From Prochlorococcus sp. AG-363-P06 (GTDB lineage: Bacteria; Cyanobacteriota; Cyanobacteriia; PCC-6307; Cyanobiaceae), in the NCBI GenBank assembly GCA_003280025.1, contig QCGD01000005.1:1-64000 (forward strand): DNA of 64,000 bases, written 5' to 3'. Each line of letters starts with the position of its first letter. The stretch's first letter is position 1. A program made the position numbers and the translations under genes. Shown here piece after piece: positions 10,437-17,107 of this stretch. Below the pieces are notes generated by a model. That model was not told the DNA's origin. It did not search any database and saw nothing but the letters and a program-made list of their open reading frames with translations.

Positions 10437-10483
10437 TAATACACTTGTACTACTAATGTATCCACTTATGCTATTTAGGTCAA
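10437..10483 (-). promoter_or_regulatory. Sigma70-type promoter with LexA/SOS-like operator
   Basis: Reading the minus strand: TTGACC (10478-10483), a 17-base spacer, TACATT (10455-10460), then two bases later the dyad TAGTACAAGTGTATTA (10437-10452). The published cyanobacterial LexA box is RGTACNNNDGTWCB; this site fits with one mismatch (T for the C near the end). The predicted transcription start falls inside the dyad, a position where a bound repressor would block RNA polymerase. It lies about 30 bases before the AGAGG-ATG of the 44-residue ORF. Confidence 0.6.
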
Positions 10484-10507
10484 GTATTAAATTTTTAAAA
10501 TTAATTT

Positions 10508-10804
10508 CTATTCTTTTTCAATTGGTGCCATAGTTAATCCTTTGCTTTCAAGTTGCTGATGATATAATTCTGCCTGTTCAAGAGGTCCTCTCCATACTTC
10601 GGCTAAGCCTTCTCTATCCACTTTTAGTGTAAGATCCCAAGATCTTTTTGCACTCATTGCTGGGATGATAATTAAAAGACAATTTGCTACATGCTCAAAA
10701 GTATTAAAATTATCATCAAGAACTATTATCCTTCCTTCTGGATAATGTCTTTTTGCTGTCTTAGGTTCTAAGACTTTAATAGTTGTATTTGTCAAAAATC
10801 TCAT
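10508..10804 (-). CDS. clpS: ATP-dependent Clp protease adaptor ClpS
   Basis: This 98-residue protein matches ClpS, the adaptor that binds N-degron substrates and passes them to the ClpC/ClpP protease in the cytosol. The family core is visible: IIVLDDNFNTFEHVANCL near residues 26-43, then the helix pair around AMSAKRSWDLTLKVDREGLA and the C-terminal GPLEQAELYHQQL. The short N-terminal extension is the part that normally contacts the Clp N-domain. Length is normal. The neighbouring tRNA-Met and trmL on the same strand have no obvious functional link. Cyanobacteria can carry two ClpS paralogues; which one this is cannot be settled here. Confidence 0.9.
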   Translation of the reverse strand: MRFLTNTTIKVLEPKTAKRHYPEGRIIVLDDNFNTFEHVANCLLIIIPAMSAKRSWDLTLKVDREGLAEVWRGPLEQAELYHQQLESKGLTMAPIEKE

Positions 10805-10923
10805 ATTTAAATATTTATGGTGATTTACTTGTTTATCTAATTGAGTATATTTCTCTAATTCTGTTGAGACTATATATAGACATTAAACAAATTCTAAAAG
10901 TTTTCATTGTAATGTATTTAAAA

Positions 10924-10997
10924 TGTCTCGAGCGTGACTTGAACACGCGACCTGTGGGCTATGAATCCACCGCTCTAACCAGCTGAGCTACCGAGAC
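10924..10997 (-). tRNA. tRNA-Met (anticodon CAT)
   Basis: The minus strand folds as a cloverleaf: acceptor GTCTCGG paired with TCGAGAC plus discriminator A, D arm GCTC...GAGC, anticodon loop TTCATAG, and a T arm GCGTG-TTCAAGT-CACGC. CAT gives Met; the acceptor is fully paired, so it is not an initiator. A CAT anticodon can also belong to Ile2 if position 34 is lysidine-modified, which sequence alone cannot exclude. The anticodon stem GTGGA/CCCAC has one A-C mismatch at its loop end. CCA is not encoded. Confidence 0.9.
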
Positions 10998-11026
10998 ATT
11001 TTATTATTCTAAAACATAATTTGTAT

Positions 11027-11509
11027 TTAATTGTCATTTTGAAAATTTAATTGTTTATGAGCCTCATAAATAGCTATTCCACATGCCACTGATAGATTTA
11101 GACTTCTCACACCTTTTTTATTATTAATAGGCGATTCTAAATTTGGCATAAAAATTGATATTAATGAATTACTTTTTTCAATAATACTTTCAGGTAATCC
11201 TGTATCTTCCCTTCCAAATAACAATATATCTTCTTTTTTAAATTCAAAATCGTTTAAATAAACTCCATTTTTTTTACTGAAGGCAATTATTCTTTTATTT
11301 TTTTTTGTATCTGCAAATTCTTTGAAATTTGCATATTTATTTACTTCAACTATTGGCCAATAATCTAACCCTGCTCTTTTTAAATATTTATCTTCAATTT
11401 TAAAACCTAAAGGTTCAATTAAATTTAAAGTGATGTCAAATGCAGCACAAGTCCTTGCTATATTTCCTGTGTTTTGGGGTATTCTGGGTTCGAAAAGAGA
11501 GATTTCCAA
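11027..11509 (-). CDS. trmL: tRNA (cytidine/uridine-34 2'-O) methyltransferase, TrmL family
   Basis: The 160-residue length and motifs fit the SPOUT methyltransferase TrmL (YibK), which 2'-O-methylates the wobble base of tRNA-Leu isoacceptors. It begins IPQNTGNIARTCAA (motif 1 asparagine and arginine), has LFGREDTGLP in the middle and SLNLSVACGIAIYE at the end, the knot that binds S-adenosylmethionine. cobU lies 3 bases upstream on the same strand, suggesting co-transcription although the functions differ. Confidence 0.9.
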   Translation of the reverse strand: MEISLFEPRIPQNTGNIARTCAAFDITLNLIEPLGFKIEDKYLKRAGLDYWPIVEVNKYANFKEFADTKKNKRIIAFSKKNGVYLNDFEFKKEDILLFGREDTGLPESIIEKSNSLISIFMPNLESPINNKKGVRSLNLSVACGIAIYEAHKQLNFQNDN

Positions 11510-11512
11510 TTT

Positions 11513-12073
11513 CTATGTAGGTATTTCTAAACTTATATCATCTATTTTTAATGCTCTACCATTTATCGCAAGCCAATTTTCATGTGATATTTTAGTAATC
11601 TTCTTTTGAAGTTCACCAATCCTTTCAATAAAAACATTACCAATTTTATATTCTGAGACCAAACTCCAACCTACTTGTTCTCCCACAATTAATGTAAGAC
11701 TTTTTCTTTTTATTAAAATATCTATAAGGGTATTTTGTTTGCTTCCCCATTCTTTATCTTCTTCATAAATACTTTCCATAACAAAACCACCTATTGAATC
11801 AATTAGTATCGGACCAATTTCAGTCTTCAATATGCTTAAAAGATTTGTAGTTTCTATTAATCTCCAGTTTTTAGGTCTTCTTTTACGATGCATAGATATT
11901 TTTTGATCCCATGTTTCATCTTTGGTTCTTTTCTCTGATAGTGCAATATAAGTCATATAATTACTTTTTTTAGCTAAATGTTCTGCAAATTCACTTTTAC
12001 CACTTTTTGTTCCACCTGTTATAAATATAATTTTAGATAATTTATCTTTCGGGTTATATTTCTCTATTTCCAT
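11513..12073 (-). CDS. cobU: Adenosylcobinamide kinase / guanylyltransferase CobU
   Basis: CobU phosphorylates adenosylcobinamide and then transfers GMP to it, a late step of vitamin B12 nucleotide-loop assembly. The P-loop GGTKSGKSEFAEHLA is near residues 20-34, followed by the family segment TWDQKISMHRKRRPKNW containing the histidine expected to carry the GMP. C-terminal INGRALKID also fits. Length 186 is normal. In the same window cobN (26851-30588) and the B12-dependent metH (22280-25846) are other parts of this network. It is tightly packed between trmL and a small membrane protein gene. Confidence 0.9.
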   Translation of the reverse strand: MEIEKYNPKDKLSKIIFITGGTKSGKSEFAEHLAKKSNYMTYIALSEKRTKDETWDQKISMHRKRRPKNWRLIETTNLLSILKTEIGPILIDSIGGFVMESIYEEDKEWGSKQNTLIDILIKRKSLTLIVGEQVGWSLVSEYKIGNVFIERIGELQKKITKISHENWLAINGRALKIDDISLEIPT

Positions 12074-12083
12074 AAATTAATAG

Positions 12084-12395
12084 TTACTTGGAGAAATACC
12101 ACCAAGTTGCTAGCGGGATTATAGTTGCAGTTATTAATAAACCAATAACTATAAATGTGGCAGTTGAGTTTGATGTATCATTTTCTCTCATAACGTTGAA
12201 ATTTGGATCAACGACAGGGTTATCTATAGAGGATGGTTGACTTTTTTCGTAATTTATAATTGTTTTTTGTTGAGTTGTAATTAAATAGTTTTTGGTATTG
12301 TTAATACCTTCTGCATATGCAGATATGGGCATGATAATAAAAACAAAACCTATCAAAATTAAAGATAAAAAGTATCTATTAAAGGAATTAATCAT
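12084..12395 (-). CDS. Small exported or membrane protein, unknown function
   Basis: I do not recognise a family. The 103-residue protein has a hydrophobic N-terminal segment (FLSLILIGFVFIIMPISAYA) ending in an AYA signal-peptidase-like site near residue 28, a polar middle of about 45 residues rich in Asn, Thr and Ser, and a C-terminal transmembrane helix (TATFIVIGLLITATIIPLAT) followed by WWYFSK. It would sit in the cytoplasmic or thylakoid membrane with the middle outside. It is the first gene of the group with cobU and trmL (10-base and 3-base gaps) and divergent from the CCB-type gene. Confidence 0.75.
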   Translation of the reverse strand: MINSFNRYFLSLILIGFVFIIMPISAYAEGINNTKNYLITTQQKTIINYEKSQPSSIDNPVVDPNFNVMRENDTSNSTATFIVIGLLITATIIPLATWWYFSK

Positions 12396-12505
12396 TTTAA
12401 GAATTTTTGTTAATTATATATTAAAAACTTTAAGTCTGGATATACTTGATTTATTTTTTTCAATATTATAATTAAATAAACTATTGAGTTTTTTTAAAGA
12501 AATAT

Positions 12506-13132
12506 ATGGGTTTTAATGGGAAAACATTAATAATAATAGGAGCCATACTTTTTATATTTCAATTAGCAAATTACTTTTCTATTGATTCAATTACTCCTGA
12601 ACTTGAGAGAGCACAAATACTTTCTGCTATAGCATCAGTTATTATTATATTGATAGGATTTCTTTTTAAACAATTTAATTCTAAAACTGGAGAAAAAGTA
12701 AACTTAATAGGATCCAATGATTTTATATTTGATTCTAATATTCCTAATGATGTTCTTGATGAACTCGCTTGGGGTTCAGAAGCAATATTAACCTCCACCG
12801 CAGCCGCAACAATAATAATTCACTACGATGGGGTAAATATTTTAAGGCGAGGTATTATTTCAAATAAAGTATTTATTCCTGGGGAAACTTGTTTGAGATC
12901 AATAAAGGATATGAAATTAATTTCTTTAGCAAATACAAAATTTTATCCAGGTAGAGATGAATTCTATAGCTATTGCCCAAATATACCTTCAATTTTAATA
13001 GTACCTATAAATAATAAAGCTTTTATTTTAATAGGAGGATGGAGTACAAGATGTTTTACAAAATCTGATGAGAAATGGATAAATAATTGGTCTAAAAAGA
13101 TTAATAATATTTTTTCTAAGAATGATATTTAG
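12506..13132 (+). CDS. CCB2/CCB4-type cofactor assembly protein for cytochrome b6f
   Basis: The 208-residue protein has two N-terminal transmembrane segments (about residues 8-22 and 37-53) and a soluble domain. The pattern, including VLDELAWGSEAILTSTAAAT and PGRDEFYSYCPN, matches the cyanobacterial DUF2930 / cofactor-assembly-of-complex-C subunit B family. Plant CCB2 and CCB4 help attach haem ci to cytochrome b6; that role here is by family analogy. It ends 4 bases into the convergent lptC-like gene, leaving no room for a separate terminator. Confidence 0.75.
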   Translation: MGFNGKTLIIIGAILFIFQLANYFSIDSITPELERAQILSAIASVIIILIGFLFKQFNSKTGEKVNLIGSNDFIFDSNIPNDVLDELAWGSEAILTSTAAATIIIHYDGVNILRRGIISNKVFIPGETCLRSIKDMKLISLANTKFYPGRDEFYSYCPNIPSILIVPINNKAFILIGGWSTRCFTKSDEKWINNWSKKINNIFSKNDI

Positions 13133-13749
13133 AAATATATTTTTGATCGAACTCTATTATTCGTTGATTTAAAAATTACAGACTTTGTTTTTATATTATA
13201 AAAGGCATTTTCTGAATTTATTTCATAATTACTTTTATTATCTTTTTTAATTATATATTTAACTGGATTATAAAATTCGATTATATTATCTGAACTTAAT
13301 GTTGCTTTATTAGAATTTAATATTATATTTTCATTCTCAAAATTTATGTTTCCTTTTAATAAATATTTAGACTCTTCAATGTTCCAGAAAAAATAATCAG
13401 AATATAATATATCGTTATCTTCAAGAAGGCTTTTTAATATTACATTACCCTTTAATTCAAGAATTTTGTTATTATTAGATAATTTAGATTCATCTGAATT
13501 AATAATATATTTTAGCTCTTTATTGCTATATAGCTTGATAGTTGTATTTTTTAAATTTAATGTTTGTCTTATGATGTCATAACTAGAGTTGGGACTTATT
13601 ATTCTATATATTTTTTCGCCTTGACTTGAATATATATTCATATCTAAACTATCTATTTTTTGCATTATTCTGTTCACCTCAGTAACATTTGGCTTGCAAC
13701 CTAATAGTAAAAATGGAAATATAATTATTGACTTATATATATTATTCAT
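13129..13749 (-). CDS. lptC: LptC-like lipoprotein, LPS export periplasmic component
   Basis: An N-terminal hydrophobic stretch ends in the lipobox LLLGC (Cys18), so the protein is probably a lipoprotein facing the periplasm. The rest is beta-rich with alternating hydrophobic and polar strands (ILELKGNVILKSLLEDND, YLLKGNINFENENIILNSNK), the LptC/OstA jelly-roll pattern that passes lipopolysaccharide from LptB2FG to LptA. Length 206 is typical. It overlaps the end of metG, upstream on the same strand, by 8 bases. LptC assignment is from pattern; LptC-like cyanobacterial proteins vary. Confidence 0.7.
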   Translation of the reverse strand: MNNIYKSIIIFPFLLLGCKPNVTEVNRIMQKIDSLDMNIYSSQGEKIYRIISPNSSYDIIRQTLNLKNTTIKLYSNKELKYIINSDESKLSNNNKILELKGNVILKSLLEDNDILYSDYFFWNIEESKYLLKGNINFENENIILNSNKATLSSDNIIEFYNPVKYIIKKDNKSNYEINSENAFYNIKTKSVIFKSTNNRVRSKIYF

Positions 13750-15277
13750 ACTCTAGCTTATTTATTATTGGAAAAGGATTAGGTAGTTCAGATTTTTGAT
13801 TTAATAGTCCCCATTTTAATTGATCTTGCCAAGAAGAATCTTTTTTATATATATAACCTAGTTGTTCATCTATTTTTTTCGAAAGATCAGGTAATATTGG
13901 TAACAATAGTAATCCTATTATTCTTGTACTTTCTAAAACGTTATAAATAATTTCTTTTACAAGTGGAATATTCGAATCTTGTTTTATTAATATCCATGGT
14001 TGCTTATCATTTAGATATAAATTCGTTTTAATTGCAAGATTAAGAATATCACTAGAGGCTAAATCTAATTTGTAGGCATTAAAATTATTAATGTATTTAT
14101 CTACTGTTATTTTTGACAGAGAAGCTAATTCACTATTATCTATTATTTTTACATTATTTGGCACTTTATTTTTGAACCATTTCCTTGACATTGAGGATGT
14201 TCTATTTAACAAATTTCCAATAGTGTTGGCTAAATCATTATTGATAATGTCAACAAATCTTCTATTCTGAAAATCGCCATCATTTCCTAATGAAATGTCT
14301 TTAATTAAATACCATCTAACTGGATCTCTTCCATATCTTGATAGTAATAATTTGGGGTCTAATACATTTCCTAAACTTTTACCCATTTTTTGACCTTCTC
14401 TAGTTAGAAAGCCATGACCAAAAACTTTTTTAGGTACTTCTATTCCTGCCGATATAAGCATTGCTGGCCAGTAGACGGCATGAAATCTAAGTATATCTTT
14501 GCCAATTAAATGAATATCAGCCGGCCAACCTCCATTAATCGATTTTTTCAGTGAATGTTCTTTCTCATGGAGACTAAGGGCACTTACATATCCAAGTAAA
14601 GCATCGAACCATACATAAAAGGTATGTTTCTCGAATCCGGGTACTCTTATCCCCCAAGAAACATTGGTTCTTGATATTGAAAAATCTTTTAATCCCTTAG
14701 AAACAAAATTTATAATTTCATTCCTTCGTTCACTTGGTTGAATAAATGTAGGGTTATTTATGAGTTCTTCTATTTGGGATTGATATTTTGACAATCTAAA
14801 AAAGAGATTTTCTTCGTTTTTCCACTCTAAATTCTTTTGATGTATTGGACATTTATAATTTGATGAGTTTTCCGGATTGTCTTTAAATTCTTCACAACCA
14901 ACACAATACCAACCTTTTTGTACACCCATATAGATATCATCTGACTTCTTAACTCTTCCATAAAATTCACTAACAATGCTTTCATGATGCTTCGAACTTG
15001 TTCTTATAAATTCGTCATAAGTTATATCCCAATCCCTCCAGTTTTCACTAAAGATATTAGATATTTGATCGCAATGAATTTGAGGATCTACACTATTATC
15101 ATTAGCTGTTCGTTGTATTTTTAAACCATGTTCATCAACTCCAGTAATGAATCTAACTTCTTCTCCCATAAGTCTCTTATATCTTGCTATGGCGTCACAA
15201 ATTATGGTTGTATATATACTTCCTAAGTGAGGCTTATCATTAACATAATATAAAGGTGTAGTTATAACAAAACTCAT
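13742..15277 (-). CDS. metG: Methionyl-tRNA synthetase
   Basis: Class I synthetase that charges tRNA-Met. The HIGH-equivalent is at PLYYVNDKPHLGS (about residues 8-20), TGVDEHG follows at 45-51, a knuckle with CVGC and CP (125-144) is the connective-peptide zinc region, and QKMGKSLGN (296-304) is the KMSKS equivalent. Length 511 means the C-terminal EMAP-like dimerisation domain of longer MetGs is absent, as in many cyanobacteria. The start ATG 15277 gives the expected beginning. It overlaps the lptC-like gene downstream, suggesting a two-gene transcript. Confidence 0.95.
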   Translation of the reverse strand: MSFVITTPLYYVNDKPHLGSIYTTIICDAIARYKRLMGEEVRFITGVDEHGLKIQRTANDNSVDPQIHCDQISNIFSENWRDWDITYDEFIRTSSKHHESIVSEFYGRVKKSDDIYMGVQKGWYCVGCEEFKDNPENSSNYKCPIHQKNLEWKNEENLFFRLSKYQSQIEELINNPTFIQPSERRNEIINFVSKGLKDFSISRTNVSWGIRVPGFEKHTFYVWFDALLGYVSALSLHEKEHSLKKSINGGWPADIHLIGKDILRFHAVYWPAMLISAGIEVPKKVFGHGFLTREGQKMGKSLGNVLDPKLLLSRYGRDPVRWYLIKDISLGNDGDFQNRRFVDIINNDLANTIGNLLNRTSSMSRKWFKNKVPNNVKIIDNSELASLSKITVDKYINNFNAYKLDLASSDILNLAIKTNLYLNDKQPWILIKQDSNIPLVKEIIYNVLESTRIIGLLLLPILPDLSKKIDEQLGYIYKKDSSWQDQLKWGLLNQKSELPNPFPIINKLEYE

Positions 15278-15354
15278 AGAAAAAATTCTTTTTTAATTAA
15301 TACTAACAAATATTATATAAACAATTCATGATGATTTATTAATTTGATGTTTAT

Positions 15355-16539
15355 TTAATAAATAAACTCTAAATTATAATTATCACTCATATTGTATTTT
15401 ACTTTATATACTTTATTACTGTAAATATCTATTGATACGTAGAGAGTAATAATGATTTCTAATAAATATTCGGGGAAGTAAACTAGCGCAATATTTCTTT
15501 TATGATTTAACCATTTTACGAATATTATTTTATAATTATTTTTATTCTCTTTAATAAAGAATAATGATAAATACTTTAATCTATCATTTTTATATATATT
15601 ATTAATTTCGATTTGTTTTATTCTTGATTCATCAATAATTTTTGTAAATGTATCTGAATTGATTTCATCAAGATTATTAATCTTATTATATACCTGCCTT
15701 TGTATAACTAAATCTAAATATCTTCTTAATGGTGATGTGCACTGTACATACATATCTAGTCCTAAACATTCATGACTATTTGGTTTTGTAGTTATATAAC
15801 TTTTACCCATATATTGCTTTAATAAGATATATTTTATTTCACTATCTTTATATCTTTGAAGGATATCTTTAGGATTACAATTTATTTTTTGAATTCTATA
15901 TGCTGCCACTAAATTTTTACTAAATAAATACAAACTTGTAACGTAACCCATTAATATCATTGCCTCAGCAACAATTAAATGTGCAATTGATTTATCTATT
16001 CTTGTTAATATTATATTGCCTTCTTCTAACTTCAATTTACTAGTGGTAGTTTCAAAAATAATAGCTCCATTATTTTTTCTGAAGCTTATACTTTTCAATA
16101 ATAAGTTTTTAAGCTCTATTAAATCTATTTCTTCTTTAGGCTCTATTTCAAAAATTTCATTTACATCTTCATATGTTAATTGATAGTTAGGCTTTATAAT
16201 TGCTTCTACTATTTCATAATTAATAACTGATCCTTTATCGTCTAATTCTATTGATGCGCTTATTGTATTCGATACTTTATTTTGGCCCAAGTTTGCTTCA
16301 TCAATAATATTTTTAGGAAGCATTGGAACATATTGTTCTGTTAAATATAAGCTACAATTGTTCTTTTTAGCATCACGATCAATAGTTGATTCTGATGAAA
16401 ATAATCTGCATGGATTACTAATATGGACCCATATTTTCTTTTTATTTCCTTTTGTTGTTTCTAATGAAATAGCATCATCTACTTCATGGGGGTCATCAGA
16501 ATCAATGATAAAAGTCTTTAAGTTTGTTAAATCTTTCAA
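15355..16539 (-). CDS. RNase II/R (RNB domain) family exoribonuclease, short form
   Basis: The RNB catalytic signature is at the N-terminus: IDSDDPHEVDDAISLE (residues 12-27) with the cluster of aspartates that binds Mg2+. SPLRRYLDLVIQRQ near residue 270 is the other family hallmark. The protein has 394 residues, about half of E. coli RNase II or R: it lacks the N-terminal cold-shock domains and has only a short C-terminal tail where S1 would be. The active-site motifs look intact, so it is probably active on RNA, but substrate preference is unknown. It ends just upstream of metG on the same strand and follows rpsR. Confidence 0.8.
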   Translation of the reverse strand: MKDLTNLKTFIIDSDDPHEVDDAISLETTKGNKKKIWVHISNPCRLFSSESTIDRDAKKNNCSLYLTEQYVPMLPKNIIDEANLGQNKVSNTISASIELDDKGSVINYEIVEAIIKPNYQLTYEDVNEIFEIEPKEEIDLIELKNLLLKSISFRKNNGAIIFETTTSKLKLEEGNIILTRIDKSIAHLIVAEAMILMGYVTSLYLFSKNLVAAYRIQKINCNPKDILQRYKDSEIKYILLKQYMGKSYITTKPNSHECLGLDMYVQCTSPLRRYLDLVIQRQVYNKINNLDEINSDTFTKIIDESRIKQIEINNIYKNDRLKYLSLFFIKENKNNYKIIFVKWLNHKRNIALVYFPEYLLEIIITLYVSIDIYSNKVYKVKYNMSDNYNLEFIY

Positions 16540-16582
16540 ATATTTTTTTATTGGTTATTTTACTAAATTCTTAAATTTTCAA

Positions 16583-16804
16583 TTATCCTTCTGGATTGAC
16601 AAAGGGCAGTAGAGCAACGATTCTTGCTCTTTTTACAGCTAATGTTAGATCTCTTTGTTGTTTTGAGGTTAATCCTGTCATTCTTCTTGGTATAATTTTG
16701 CCCCTTTCAGTAATAAATTTTTTTAAAAGCTCTACGTCCTTATAATCAATAGGATCTCCAGGCTTTATAGGTGATAATTGTTTCTTGAAAATAGAATTTG
16801 GCAT
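16583..16804 (-). CDS. rpsR: 30S ribosomal protein S18
   Basis: At 73 residues it matches bS18: the [18 protein letters not shown] core and [20 protein letters not shown], which contacts 16S rRNA in the platform next to S6. It ends [15 protein letters not shown] as cyanobacterial S18 does. It lies 8 bases after rpmG on the same strand; the rpmG-rpsR pair is common in cyanobacteria and plastids. Confidence 0.95.
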   Translation of the reverse strand: MPNSIFKKQLSPIKPGDPIDYKDVELLKKFITERGKIIPRRMTGLTSKQQRDLTLAVKRARIVALLPFVNPEG

Positions 16805-16812
16805 GTTTTTAA

Positions 16813-17007
16813 TTACTTAATTTCCTTGTGGATAGTCATTCTGTTTAAATGGGGATTAAACTTTTTAAGTTCTAATCTTTCAGTGGTATTTCTACGGTTC
16901 TTTTCAGTAGTATATCTTGAAATGCCATTAGATCGCTTGGGGTCTGTACTTGTTCTGGCTTCAGTACATTCCAAGGTAACTACAACTCTTGTACCTTTTT
17001 TGGCCAT
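16813..17007 (-). CDS. rpmG: 50S ribosomal protein L33
   Basis: The start is placed at ATG 17007 ([17 protein letters not shown]), giving 64 residues, the usual size for cyanobacterial bL33; an in-frame ATG 48 bases upstream would add 16 unsupported residues. Visible are [20 protein letters not shown] and [14 protein letters not shown]. The four-cysteine zinc knuckle of some L33 proteins is absent (one Cys only), which is the C-minus form. It starts the rpmG-rpsR pair and is divergent from pheT. Confidence 0.93.
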   Translation of the reverse strand: MAKKGTRVVVTLECTEARTSTDPKRSNGISRYTTEKNRRNTTERLELKKFNPHLNRMTIHKEIK

Positions 17008-17107
17008 TTTATTTAATACGTTGATGTATAATTTTCTATTGTACAACTTCAACAAACTTTTTTGAAGATATACTTATTTCTTTTATCATCATTGATTAAA
17101 AATATAT

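Noticed and set aside
10783-10986. Plus-strand ORF of 67 residues across the tRNA-Met gene
   Set aside because: Most of it is the reverse complement of the tRNA and AT-rich DNA.
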